Shown: positions 11,209 to 25,270, numbered from the stretch's first letter. The stretch is DNA of 64,000 nt from Blasia pusilla (GCA_050084515.1 CM114272.1:57040001-57104000); one strand, 5' to 3'. Numbers and translations are program-made. Notes: generated by a model from the sequence alone, not told the origin.

Positions 11209-12777
11209 TCACAAATGGAAATCAAGGTAACACAATCCACTAAACGTGGTGCCCCCTGAATCCACAGAACCCACCACACAATTCTAACGCAATAGCTACT
11301 CCGCCGTGGGTAGATGACGTGTTAGTCGGACTCGCAGCACTTGAAAATATCACATGCATGGAGAGGCTACACCATACTATGCGCTAGAGGTCCATCAACC
11401 AACAACTTGAGATGCATAAAGCGCCTAACACCTCTCCGAACATCCCCAAATGAGCTACACCAGTGTGTACACTGGCATAATTAAGAACTCAGCAGTTAAG
11501 TGTCTTCCAGGCAGAATAGCTCAAAGATGGATGACCAGTTATGCAACACTCAAATCACAAATCCAGAAAAAATTGCCTCACGCCCAAGCAAGCAAGCTTG
11601 CTTGCTTGCTCCTTGCTCCTTACTCCGCCTCTCATGCCCACTCGCCCCGAGCTACCAAGAGTTGCCTCGAAGCCTCAAAACGCCGAGAAATGCTCGAGAC
11701 ATGCCCCGTCCGCCATGCTTCGCTATGGAGAGAGGCCCAACCAGGGCGCCCCAACGGGATAGGCATCTCCAAAAATGAACGAGTCACCAACCAACCAGCC
11801 CCTCCGATCTGCTGTCCAACATAGCCAGACCTTGAGCTAGTCTGCAAATTTTTGATCAGCAATTACTCCACAAATCCTCAACCAAAATTGAATCTGTTTC
11901 AACCAGAATTCAATTGACCACTATAGCTATCTCTCCACAAAAAATCAGCTACAACCAAGCTCTGTACTTTGAGCTAAAAATCAGACAAACTTGCTGTCCA
12001 TACACCTCCAGAATCGCAAATCCGACAGCGCTTCCGCCCAGATTCATGCACGTAGAAATCCGCAACGCTCCACACACTCAAGAAGATAGCATCACATGAG
12101 ATCACAATACAATTAGCAAGAGGAACCTCTCACCCGATCTGGATGAACTTCAACAGAGTTTCCGCACTCCAAGCTCTCCACATCAGAAAACCGTCGAACA
12201 CGAACCAGAATCTTCAATCCTTGATTACTTCCATCTCCCTTGACAAAATCCGGCGATCTAAAGCGTGTTGGAAAGCTCTCAGCAAGCCGCTTCTTTCTCA
12301 ACCAACCACGCACCAGATTTCCACCTCCAAAATAGGCCACAAGCCACGAACATCCACGGCTGAGTACACGATCAGCGTTAACCACATCCTATTGATCCAC
12401 AATCGAAGTAACCATCCATCTACTCTAGTTCTTTGAGTGAAATCCATGAAAGACCTACTATCATAAAACACGTATAGAATCACATACAATCGAGCCAAAC
12501 CCACTCCACGATGGGAGAATCCAGGTCAAAGCTTGCGGGAACCACCATAGCCAAGAGCTCTACTCACTACCAAGGCTAACTCCCAACGCAACAGGCTCAA
12601 CTCAAAGAACTAACTGTTCGTTGAGTGCACTCCACACTATATCCTCCAACCTAAGAGCGGGCCCTACTAGAAAAGTCACCCTCAATTGAGTAACCCCCAA
12701 CCCTATGTATGAAACCGCATCTCTACCTAGACATTACGGCCCTACATAAGGTATGGCCTCTACTAGCACACTATACT
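11209..12777. other. Spacer between the two gag-like fragments
   Basis: Several short frames occur on both strands but none shows domain or paralogue support. The region probably represents decayed retroelement DNA. Confidence 0.35.
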
Positions 12778-13158
12778 CTACGACATAATCCATATGGTCA
12801 TGACATTGAACTCTCTAGATTTCTTGGCCCGCTGGGAGTCGCACCAACTCCTAAACTCTACTATGAAATTGTGCAACTCAATCGTGCCTACTGCACGTGA
12901 AAACCTACGCGGTCCTCTACTCCGGTTGTCCATCTCGTACGCCCAACTGGTAGGACCACTCACAACGTGTGGCGATGTGCTCACAAACTCCTCTACACCC
13001 TCCCCCTCATCTGATGATGACACAGAAAGAGGTTGAGGTGGTCCCTCACGTGGAGATCCTCGAAACCTCGCGCCACTCCGCGTAAAACCTCTAGAGCTAC
13101 TCTCGAGTTCACCACCTCGCCTCTCAAAGTCCCGAACGGACGTCGTGATGACCCTCAT
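12778..13158 (-). pseudogene. Second gag-like fragment, paralogue of 10580-10924
   Basis: 126 codons from ATG (13156-13158) with an arginine/serine-rich start, an acidic serine stretch, then GPRRFSRAVGTIELHNFIVE and FRSWCDSQ. The conserved spacing with the fragment 2.2 kb away shows common origin and minus-strand coding. No zinc knuckle, protease or polymerase follows. The two could be tandem or nested copies of one element. Confidence 0.5.
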
Positions 13159-14743
13159 GCCCCTCTCATCCGATCACTCTCAACCTCATGAGTAATCCCT
13201 CAATCACTCATCCCAAACATGTGGCACTCGATCTACACTCTCCCTCCCCGAGACGTGTAACGTGCGGCAACACGCGGTGTGGTGTGGCAAATCGAACAGG
13301 CTATCATCTCATCGACAACCTACCCTCAACTTCGGACATCCCACATAGGTCTATTTCCCCTAAAAAACATACATGAATGATGCTCTCAGCATCCACACAA
13401 CCCAATATCCCCAAATAAACTACCCAAATCCCATAATCCCTCACACGTGCAGGGTAAAGGACTAGAATTGGTAACATGAACACATGTCGATGTCGCTCCT
13501 CAACAACTGCAAATCTCGACCCCAACTCGATCGTAAAGACAATTCCTCCAATCAGAAAGTCATACTCCTCTTGTACTGATGTTGCTCAATCTCCTCGATG
13601 TGCGGTGCAGGTTTAGCGGTCCGGTGTGGTACTGGCGACACGGAACGGCTACAAACAGCACGGCACTCAGGAAAGGGATGCGGCACTCGGTGGCATACCC
13701 TCCTCAATTAGCAATTCACATGCTCTGCTCCTTAATGAAGGAGCAATTCCGCGATCGAGACGGTGCGGTGCGGTGCGGCCAGGAGCGGCACGCCGCAGCA
13801 ATTGGCGGGGCGTTGCGACTACGGGCGTCACAACACGGTACTTGATCGTCGTCGAGCGGCTACCAATCACAATATAGCAGCATGAAATCAAAACTCGAAC
13901 ACCCTAATCGGAGGTCATCTGCCATCATTCGTTGATGAAAAAACTGTAGTGACGGTGGCGTCCAAAACAAAGTACGTGGTGGCGACGCAAGTCAGAGAAT
14001 CAACGAACGTCGTCGAAGACCCTCCACTCCGTAATGGCGGCAATGGCAACCAAAGGGTGGACAACGGACGGTGGACCGCTGATGATGATGGTTGACCATT
14101 GATGGTGATGGCCGATCGGTGATGGTTTACCATTGACGGTGACTATGACGAAGATGGCTGCCGCCGACGTGGCGGTTGGTTTAGGGTTTGAACAATTTAA
14201 CCCTAAAAATCGCCTAGCAATGGCAATTTTTCAAGATTGACCATAACTTTTTGCTCGCAACTTCAAATTGTGCATTGTTTGTTCCACAGCATGTACACCT
14301 TCACGATCTACAACAATGTTAAAAAATATTTAGAACTAGACATTCCAGTAAAAACTCACAGGATTGTCGTAAATCCCAATGTCTCTTTCTCCTACACAAA
14401 ATTTGGCAGCGCTTCCGCGATGATTTCTCCTAACAAAAATATAAAAACTATAAAAAATACAAATCAGCAAGCTACATGGTGCTCTCGAGAGCACCGGCAT
14501 GGGGCAATTTTCCCCCGTAATGAATCCCTATCAGAAATTGGGAAGTGCTTCCACTCGCCATTCTTCCACACCAAAAATCGGCAAATGCAAAGAACAATCA
14601 AAGCAGCCCTTGCTCCGGCGAGCACTCCCATGAGCCGCTAAATGGGGAACACGGTCCCCAACCTACAAAAATAGCAAGTGACTAGCGAGCTCCCCCATGA
14701 AGCTCTCTCACTCTTTCATTCTCTCATTCTCTCATTCTCTCTT
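13159..14743. other. Spacer with telo-box inverted pair
   Basis: No gene is supportable. At 14180-14207 a TTTAGGGTT and an AACCCTAAA face each other across 10 nt; such telo-boxes are known plant promoter elements, but no gene follows. A short (CATTCTCT)n run precedes the repeat beginning at 14744. Confidence 0.35.
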
Positions 14744-15257
14744 TGTAAAGTAAGATCCAATCTCTCTCAACACCATCTCACACCATAGCTCTCAAAGGTG
14801 TGCACTCTCTCTCATGTCAAACTAAACCCACTCTCCTAATGAGAGGCTTGGATTACACTCACAAGGCAAGGGACCATAGCTCCGCCGCCTTATGCCATGA
14901 GGTTCAACAAAAAGAAAATGAGCTCTCAAGCTCTCTCTCTTGGAGGTATACCCCCTTCCTTCTCCCAAGCCCTCTCAACGATAACCTATGCTTGCAGGTC
15001 ACCTCCTTGGCTCTTAACCTGTTGTAGCGGGTCAAGGGCCACTTCCCAAAGTGGAAAGTCAACTATCCCCAATATGGAAACTTACCCAAAATAGTAAGTT
15101 TCTCTATATGGCTCCAAATGAGCCGAAACGAAGGGGAAACTTGCTCTCTCATGTTTCTCTGGGCCTCAACAAGTCATCCTCAACCTCTTGGGCCTGTCCT
15201 CCACTACTCGTGCAGAAGCTCAACTAGATCCCACCGATCTATCCTAATAGTCGTGAT
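14744..15257 (+). repeat. 0.5-kb dispersed repeat, copy 1
   Basis: Begins TGTAAAGTAAGATCCAATCT and ends near TATCCTAATAGTCGTGAT. A copy with the same order and scattered substitutions lies at 22794-23306, exactly 8,050 bp downstream in direct orientation. Read on the minus strand copy 2 has TG...CA ends like an LTR, but copy 1 does not, and flanks show no matching target duplication or primer site. Confidence 0.8.
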
Positions 15258-16966
<1,709 letters not shown>

Positions 16967-17299
16967 GTTGCCGGTAACTTCACTCGGATTCTTTCAGGAT
17001 TGCATTTTACGGAGGTCGGATTTTTGCTGGACCACTTTCAGGTGGTCGGAATACCGGATAGGCGGTTAGAACAGTCAGATTATCATCACGAAATCTTGGC
17101 CGTCTTAAGTAGGGCAGCCTCAACATTAGGGTTGGAAGTTGAATCGGGGTGAGTTAGGACTTAGGAGCCTTAGCCCCAAGCCTGAGGGGAACCAGCCACC
17201 GAGGGTTTCCGGCTCCGAGGCGGAGCCGCGGAAGGGGTCCATTCCCTAGACTCCCAAAGTCCACAGTTTGTGCTCCAGCGGATCGAGCGATCGAGCCTC

Positions 17300-17735
17300 C
17301 AATGTGATTTGCATTTTCACTCTACTGCGCCTCCCAAAACGTGTGCACACTGTGGTTGTGCTCGTCCAAACTTCGAAGTGCTGAGTTTTTTCAGAGTTTC
17401 CTTTTGATTCTTCGCCCTGAGTTCCTTATGCGGCTGCTGCAGCAAAGCCGCGCTAGAGAGGGCGCTCGCGAGTTGGCTTCTTCGAACCAATTCAGATAGC
17501 AGTTTCTTGTCTTTTCTCCTCTTTTTCTGCACAATCCTCAAACGTCATTTGCATCTGCAGTGTCTTTTGAGTCCGGTACACACTCCAACGTGCGAAGCAC
17601 TCTTCTGAAGTTCTGAGTCTTTTCAAAGTTTGGAGTATGTGTTTGATTCCTTAGAATCCTCACCCTAGGTCCTTGACGCAGCTATTGCAGCAAAGCTTGT
17701 CGAGAGTCGAGTTCTAGGGAGTAGGCGCCTGAGGT
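17300..17735. repeat. Degenerate 240-bp tandem duplication upstream of hAT gene
   Basis: Two blocks share order and wording: CGAAGTGCTGAGTTTTTTCA and TTGATTCTTCGCCCTGAG with GCAGCAAAGCCGCG in the first, and GAAGTTCTGAGTCTTTTCA, TTGATTCCTTAG and GCAGCAAAGCTTGT in the second, about 240 bp apart. They lie roughly 0.7-1.1 kb upstream of the start codon and could carry promoter function. Confidence 0.55.
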
Positions 17736-18446
17736 TTTTCGTCTGTTTTCTAGGTTTCTGCTCAAGTGCTCAGGAATTGGCGTCATGTGGGCTTTCCTGC
17801 TGTATCCTTTTACGCCCGAGTGTTGGGGATTTGGGAGTCAGTATCCTAGGGCCTTTCCGGGCTGTTCACTCTTTCTTCTGCTTGAGTTTCTACACTCATT
17901 AGTGCTCGGGCCAGCTTGGCTCTTTTGCAATTTGGATTTTATCTCAAGTACCCGGGAGTGTGGAGTCTGAGACTGAGTGTCGAATCTGTAACCTTTTCAC
18001 CTTGCTCAAACTGCTTAAACCTTGAGTGCTCATTCCATATCTTGAAGCCTCGACCACCAAGTCTTATATTGCAGCTTTACGTTTTCATGCATATTGCACT
18101 CTAGAGCTTTCATGTTTACACTTTCACTAGAGGGTTTAGGTTGCTTTGTTCGACTTGCCTAAGTTTCCTCTCTGCCTTTGCTTTGCTCTACTCAAGAGAG
18201 ACAGAGGCCCTATTTTTCACTCTTGATCTTGGTTCTGAATCTGCTCTGCTCACGGGTTTGGCAGCAGAAAGTGATTTTGGTTAGAGTCTTGGGATTTTCG
18301 ACTTTGGCCTTTTTCTTTGAGTCTCGGACTCTCGGATGCCACGTTTCTATTGTTGTAAGACAGTTTTTCTCTTGTCCAGAAGACGAGGCCTTGTGCCCGG
18401 CTCTCGTTTAGACCTAAACCTTTGTTAACCCTTTATTGTCTCATAC

Positions 18447-20702
18447 ATGGCTGAGAGACAGCGAACCATGAGCGAGATGTTGGCCAAAGACGTGAGCCAA
18501 GACTTTCCATAGATCTCAAGCCGGTGAGGGTCCTTAGATGGGAGGGAAGTTGAGAATTCCGATACTCCTTCCAGTAGTCTAATTGAGAAGAATCAATTGG
18601 CTTAGAAGGATGTGTGGTACAACTTATTTGACTGGATAGAGTTTCATGTAGAATCTGGTAGAATAGTTTGTAAGGTTTGTAGACAAGGAAAGGGTAAGAA
18701 TTCCTTTGCAAGGGATGGTGCCATAAACTGTAAGGTTTTAGCCTTTACAGATCATAGCAAATCGATTGAGCATATGAAACTTTCTTGGGCTGCTAATATA
18801 GGAAACATGTCGATGGCCAAGGCCATTACCACTACTAATCGGACTTGTGACCAAGCCTTGTTAACATTGTTCAAGTGTGCATACTTCATCGCTAAGGAAT
18901 CATTGGCTTTTGCCAAATTCCCGAATCTGTGTAAGTTGTTACTTTTAGTGAATGCACCAATTACCCGAGATTTATACCAAGATGAGAAGACTTGTGCTGA
19001 TATGTGTTATTATATCTATCAGGTAGTGCATAGAAGAACACTTTTAAAAGTTCAAGAATCTCCTTTCTTTGGGATCATGATTGATGAGTCCACTGATATT
19101 TCAGTAACAGACCATCTCATTGTATTTGCAACATACTTATTAGAAGGGCAAGTCGTGAATTCCTTCTTAGGATTGTTGCAATGTCCACAGAAGTGTTCAA
19201 ATGCCATTACTAACAATCTTTTGGAGTTGATCAAGGACTCAGGACTAGAGAGTTCAAAGATGGTGGCTTTTGGATCAGACGGAGCCTCAACTATGGTAGG
19301 TAGCCAGAATGAAGTAGCATCTCAGTTGAAGTTGAAGGCAAACCCTTTTTTGCTCTCTGTATATTGCGTTGCGCATAGGACCAATCTTGCTTCTTTAACA
19401 GCTGCCAAAGGACCAGGTTGTAAAGATGTATCTATAGAGATTGATTCCATCTTGAATTCTGTAGTTGGATACTTTAGAAGGTCCTCAAAGAGGAAGTGTG
19501 CTCTTGCAATTTTGCAAGAGAAGTTGAATGACTCTCAGAAGGTAATGAAGAGATATCATAAAATTCGTTGGTTGTCTCGATGGCAAGCCGTGACTACTTT
19601 GTGTGACTCCCTAGAATCTGTTCTCACCTATTTCAGGGATATTTCCCACTCTCAAGATGATGGTAATGCTACTAACATGGGCAACAAGTTGAGATCATTT
19701 GAAATGATCTATCAGTTGGACTTTTTGGCAGACATATTGTTTATCCTTGATAATTTGAGTAAGGTTTTCAAATACAAATTTGTAGATGTTAGTACTTTTG
19801 GTAGTATTGTGAATTCTGAGATTGCCTCTATTACAATGAACTTTGTAATGAAGAATCATGACTTGAATGCTTCTACATTCTCTGAAGAAACATGTTATCA
19901 TCTCTTACCTGATTTTGGACCCCTTGGTGGATACCTCAAACGAGTGCAATGTGAGATTAGGGGTAGAAAGTTCCATAGCATTGAAATGTTGAGAGATCGT
20001 ACGGGAAAGGATTTACAGGCTGCTCTAACTTTCCAGAAGAACTTTGCTGAGAATGTATGTGTAGCCTTACATTCTAGATTTAGGGACAATAGTTTGATAG
20101 ATGCAATGAAAATTCTGAATCCTCTTCATATGCCCTCAAGGTTAGTAGGGTTGAATAGTTGGGGTTGCAAGGAAGTGGATGATCTTTGCGCACATTTTGG
20201 AAGGGAAACGCCTTTTAGGGGTCACTTGCAACCACCTCTTGTGAATTCAACAAGTGTGAAGTCTAAGTTTCAATCATTTAAGCTCATGGCCACCACAGAA
20301 TGGAAAGATAGAAACTTTCAAGATTTGTGGGCAATGGTAAGTTGGAGCCCATCTCTACAATGTAAGTTCTCTAATTTGCTTGTATTAGCTAACATTGCTA
20401 GGATACAATGTGTGAGTACTGCAATTTGTGAGAGAGCTTTCTTTGTGCAGAATTTGATCAAGACAAAAATTCATAATGGATTGACGACTAAGCATTTAGA
20501 TGTTGTTCTCATGATAGCTTTAGAGGGTAAGATACTTGATTATGAGGATTTGTTGGTAGAATCAGTAATTCTTTGGAAAAATTTTGTTAACTTTAGATAT
20601 GTGTATTCTAATCCAGAGAGATATGTGAATGGTAAGGATGATACTCCATTGGAGGTTGCAAATGTAGAGGATTCTCCAAATGCCCCAATTTCAAATGTTT
20701 AG
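18447..20702 (+). CDS. hAT-family transposase (TTF/BED finger, DUF4371-like, dimerisation domain)
   Basis: Model: exon 18447-18491, intron 18492-18605 (GTGAGC...CTTAG), exon 18606-20702, giving 713 residues. Exon 2 alone has 698 clean codons. Order of parts: a zinc-finger-like N-terminus (RIVCKVC, then a paired histidine segment DHSKSIEH), an RNase-H-like core with IMIDESTD (first acid) and GSDGASTMVG (second acid), the hAT motif VYCVAHRTN, and a C-terminal dimerisation region (VSTAICERAF, KTKIHNGLTTKHLDVVLMIA). It would bind element ends and catalyse excision and insertion in the nucleus. Reading straight through from 18447 hits stops at 18510, 18525 and 18603, all inside the proposed intron. 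Exon 2 has no early ATG in frame before about residue 56, which supports an upstream start. It could be an active transposase or a domesticated gene; the intact frame is unusual among its neighbours. Confidence 0.8.
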
Positions 20703-20736
20703 TTGGTGGGAAGAGAGAGATGTGAGAGGTCCCTTT

Positions 20737-20779
20737 CATAATACCTTGAAGATTTGTTCTTAATCTTCAAGGTATTATG
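20737..20779. terminator. 17-bp perfect hairpin just after the hAT stop codon
   Basis: Arms CATAATACCTTGAAGAT (20737-20753) and its exact complement (20763-20779) flank a 9-nt loop, starting 35 bp past the stop codon. A second nested pair, GATTTGTTCT and AGAACAAATC, overlaps. In the 3' UTR it would form a stable stem; a terminator or processing role is only an inference. Confidence 0.6.
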
Positions 20780-20794
20780 AAGATTTAGAACAAA

Positions 20795-20847
20795 TCCTTG
20801 GCTCCCGGTTGGGTGGAGGCCAGGCCAGGTTCAATTCCTGCCAAGGA
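20795..20847 (+). other. tRNA-like fold lacking an anticodon arm
   Basis: The 53-nt sequence can pair a 7-bp acceptor-like stem (TCCTTGG with CCAAGGA), a 4-bp D-like arm (CTCC/GGAG around CGGTTGGGT) and a T-like arm (CAGG/CCTG around TTCAATT), including a B-box-like GGTTCAATTCC. The anticodon arm is absent, so it cannot be a working tRNA. It could be a tRNA-derived SINE head, a decayed tRNA or chance pairing. Confidence 0.35.
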
Positions 20848-21198
20848 TATTACATGTGGGGTTATAGCAAGGGAGGAAAGAGTTTAGGGACCCAAGGAGA
20901 TGGAACGGGAATTAGAAGAATGGAACATGGAGTGAGTGTAGGAAATGCTTGAGCAAGAAATAGCAAAGGGGAAAATGTAGAGAGGCCAAAAAAAATTTAG
21001 CCGGTTCATATTCTGGCTACCGGAAAGTTTCCGAGATTGTCTGAAAAGTTTGTGAAATCTGCCGGGAATTTTTTTTTAAAGATGGATAATCACTGGAAAA
21101 TAAATAATATCTCATAAATTTGCCGCCTGAAATTTTTTTGCCTTTTTTTCCGACTAACTTTCCCCAAAAACTGTTGTACTTAAAAATTTACCGGCAAC

Positions 21199-22793
21199 CA
21201 GCGGGTTTTCGCCAAAAACCTCCCCGGACCCTGGTCCGAAGTCCAACTAAAACTAACTAGGGCCGGCGCGACCTCATCGGGAAATTTCCCCGTCACGTTC
21301 CACATCCTCAGATATTCGGACTTCGTCGTCTGCGTTGGTTTGCTAGTTCATGATTGGTACGGAAAACTTATTGTTAACTACGAAAACTCGAATTTTCCAT
21401 ACCAAAGGCTCCCCCATCGAAGGGAATTGGATTTCATGAGGGCGAGTAGAAACAAAAAGTCCTAGAAGATTTGGTAGATTAGTTATATTTTAATTGGTTC
21501 ATATTTTTTTCAATATGATATGTATAATAAGAAAAAATTGTGAGATAATTTAAATAAGTAATGAAATGCAGAGGTGGTTAATATAAGAAAGAAGGTAAAA
21601 GGAAGAAAAAAATGATAAGTGAAATGTTGGAACTAATTGACACCTTATTAGCTTGTGTTTTTTTTTTCATTCTCAAAAGTGGTCAAATAATTTTGTGAGG
21701 TGTTGCAAGAAGATATGTGTCATCCTATCCCTGTGGGCGTACTTATCGATGAAACAAAATAGTGATAAGCTTATTATCTCGTCCTTTGATTCACATTTGA
21801 TATTTTGGGAGGGAAAATTAAATTCGTACGGAAGAGAGAAACGATTTTATTAATTAAGATTTAACTAGTGATTTAATTAGTGGGAGGAATGGATGGGGAG
21901 GAGGAGTAAGTATTATTTAAACTTTGTGGAGGAATAAATTTATTTAAGGGAGTGGGCTATTGTTTGAATTTTAATTTAGGAGTGGAGTGTTATTTCTCCT
22001 TTTAAAATTTAAGAAAGTGGAAATTATATTTGAATTTCAAAATGAAAAAATATTTCTAAATTACTCAAAAAAAATCATTTTGATGTGCACACACGGGCAT
22101 GCTAACTAGTCCTCACTATATCAACTCCATATCGTGATGCAAAGTAATTCCCTTCATGGATAACTCAATTACTAAGTTATTTTTTATTTCACTAAATTCT
22201 TTTGGAAAAATGTTTTTATTTTGAACTTTTAGATGCGCTGCAATTTGTTCCATGTTACATTATGAAGAGATTTCAACTAAATTTCCCCCTTCAAAAAAAA
22301 ACTAAATTGGCCCCCAAGCTTCCCCCTTTAACCTTGCTTCTCAAACCTCTAAATTAGTTGTGGCAAGTTGAATTATAATTGGATGATTGAAATGTGACTT
22401 GTATTAACTTCTCTAGCAACAATAATCTATGATTTTTGTTCTAGCTTTTCACTACCCAAAATAAGATCAGTACGCCAATTTCATCATTTGGAACATATAA
22501 ACTATTTGTGCAAATGCATCCTTCATGTTCCTTCCACATCAAGGATGTAGGTTCTAGTAGTAGGTGCAAGAACCCACCACCACTTATATTAGAACTTTCT
22601 ACTTAAAGAAAAAGCTCCATGGCTAGCCAATTTGGGGTTGGTTATCATATTGATTATTGAGGAGGATGTCGTGCGCATACATATCGCTACACAACATACA
22701 TCGCTGTCATCGAACACACACATAAACACACACGATCCCATGCTAACTCATGGCATCCATACACTAAGGCGATAAGTACCAAAATATCTCCAA
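21199..22793. other. AT-rich spacer with a MITE-like terminus
   Basis: No gene recognised. AT-rich DNA ends at a terminus-like motif at 22085-22110 (CGGGCATGCTAACTAGT), the mirror of that at 37008-37035. Confidence 0.45.
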
Positions 22794-23306
22794 TGTAAAG
22801 TAAGATCCAATCTCTCTCAACACCATCTCACACCATAGCTCTCAAAGGTGTGCACTCTCTCTCATGTCAAACCAAACCCACTCTCCTAATGAGAGGCTTG
22901 GGTTACACTCACAAGGCAAGGGACCATAGCTCCTCCGCCTTATGCTAAGAGGTTCAACAAAAAGAGAATGAGCTCTCAAGCTCTCTCTCTTGGAGGTATA
23001 TCCCCTTCCCTCTCCCAAGCCCTCCCAACGGTAACCTATGCTCGCGCGTCACCTTCTTGGCTCTTGACTTGCTGTAGCGGGTCAAGGGCCACTTCCCAAA
23101 GTGGAAAGTCAATTATCCCAACATGGAAACTTACCCGAAATAGTATGTTTCTCTATATGGCTCCAAATGAGCCGAAACGAAGGAAAAACCTGCTATGTCA
23201 GGTTTCTCAGAGCCTCAACAGGTCATCCTCAACCTCTTGGGCCTGTCCTCCACTAATCGTGTAGACGCTCTGCTAGATCCCATCGATCTATCCTAAAAGT
23301 CGTGAC
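22794..23306 (+). repeat. 0.5-kb dispersed repeat, copy 2
   Basis: Direct copy of 14744-15257 with scattered substitutions and few indels. It starts TGTAAAGTAAGATCC and ends near AAAAGTCGTGACA. See copy 1 for the LTR question. Confidence 0.8.
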
Positions 23307-25270
23307 AAGGGAGGCACAAGGACTTATCTTTGTCCCTAGGACAGAGGTGTCGTGTGGGCCCGGTTCCCACGGACCTGCCCTATCCGTAACATAGACCCGG
23401 ATCAACCAACCCACACCCAATCCAACAATTCATCGCCTATTCTTGCCATCCATTTTGTAGCTCACACCGAGTCTATGACTTGCTCGTAGAGGTCCTCATC
23501 GAGCACGATTGGCCCGCACTAGGCCCACATAGGGCACATAGTGCGTGGGCCACCTAGAGGCCTTGAGCCTGCTTCATGGATGCAAAGAAATGGACATGCC
23601 CAACGGGTCTCCCGTTCGGGTTCTTTGGGTAGTCCTATGACTTTCGTGGGCTCGAGACGCAAAAATGGGTGCAAGCTCATATTGCGTGAGGCGCGCCTAA
23701 ATTGGCCCCCACATAGCCCGTAGTGGATTTCCCTAAGCCCGCATTGGCCTTCACCATCCTGCGTAGGCCTAGCCTCCAGCTTGCAACAAGGAGTCCGCGT
23801 AGATGAGGCTAATACATATTTAGTGCGAGCCTGGTTGCAAGCCCTGTGCGGGCATAGCCCACCCTATGAACGTGATCGCAGGACCTATGCGAGCATGTCG
23901 TGGGCCACTGTGGGCTATAAAACGTGTGATGAGTTCTTAGACTAGGTGTGGGTTGGTTGAGCCTGAATCTATGTTGCGTACGGGGCAGGCTCGGGTGCAC
24001 GCCGTGGGTACCCGGTCCCGCACGAACATGGACATGTTCGCAGATACGGACTTTGTCTATGTGCAACCTTGGCTTGCCCTGTACGGGCCTTGCGTAGACA
24101 AGGTGGGATCGAAGGGCCATGTGCGGGCTTGATGCAGACTAGGCGAAGAATCATATTTCGCACACGCGTTTGATAGCTTTCCTCATTCTCGCATCCCAAG
24201 CCGCTGCGGGAGATTGGGTTACCAAGAAAACCTAGGTGGAAGACCTATTGGGCATGTCGGTGGACTTGTGCGGACATGTCTGTCACACAAGTCCGTTTTT
24301 GTATAAACTTGAGGGAGGAAGCAAGGTTATTTCAACATTTGGGTATGTTTTACAATTTTAGCAACGCTTTCTCAAAAAAAAGATGATAGTGTAATCTTTG
24401 GTATGAAAGAAAAAAAGAATGTCCTTTCTTAACGATATAAATATTTGGTTGGGCTTTTTTCTGTAATGGGACATTTTGAGGTATTTTTTCCAATTATTCA
24501 AAGGGTGAGATACCATTCTTTCTATGTTCCAAATGATTTTAGGTGCATATTTTCTTATGACAAAAAACTAATCTACTAATCTAGGGATCCATCTAGATAA
24601 TATTGGCCCTAAAAAACATCCGCCTTAGTGATATATTGGGGACAAGCGAGCACATGACATGCATGTTGCTTGTTAAACTCCACATTTTTATTTTGTGTAT
24701 GAGTAGTATGTATCAAATTAAATTGGTAATCTCTTGAAAATCAAAGGGCCATAGACGTGCTAAGTGAAAACTAGGTTAGTAATGAGTTAATCATTGAAAC
24801 ATCCCTTAATCTATACCATTATGGGAAGATTACTCTCCAACGACAACACCTCTTGGGTTGACATGAATCAAACATGTCCTCCTCTCGTGAAATGTGTCAT
24901 TTTCACCAAATTTATAAACATGTGTTTAATTTTGTATCCACATTGAGAAAAATTTACACAATAAAAAAATGTACATAGTGAGGATATACAATATTTGAGT
25001 TTACCATGAAAAGAAAATAAGTTGAAGCCATAGTGAGCTAAACGTTTGAGATATTAGTGTCATGTTCTCTTCAAGGCGAAGCACGTGAGGGGAAGGTAAA
25101 GTCCATGGGGGTTTATTTTTTGGTTTTTCTCTCTGTTTGATTTCAGACGGAAAATAAAGGTGGTATTTTTAATTTAAAAATAAGATTAACTTCACTCCAA
25201 TAAATCCCCTTAAACTTACATATGGGCTTTGGAAAATTTTCGAATTTTTAATCCCGGTCGTGTGTTAAGA
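23307..25270. other. Spacer; first kilobase rich in GCCCGCA-like words
   Basis: From about 23500 to 24280 the words TGCGGGC, GCCCGCA and CGTAGAC recur irregularly on both strands, giving several meaningless overlapping frames. The remainder is AT-rich. No gene or RNA was identified. Confidence 0.35.

Larger units (their letters stand above)
16967..21198 (+). mobile_element. Probable hAT transposon around the 18447-20702 gene
   Basis: An 11-bp inverted match, GTTGCCGGTAA at 16967-16977 and TTACCGGCAAC at 21188-21198, brackets the transposase gene. The DNA inside each end is rich in CCGG/CGGAAA words (for example GCTACCGGAAAG near 21020), as expected for subterminal motifs. I did not find an 8-bp target duplication adjacent to these matches, and one 11-bp match between two 0.5-kb windows is not strongly significant, so the true ends may lie slightly outside. 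Confidence 0.4.

Noticed and set aside
23809-24199. Minus-strand arginine/histidine-rich frames
   Set aside because: They arise from the repeated GC-rich words and lack any family feature.
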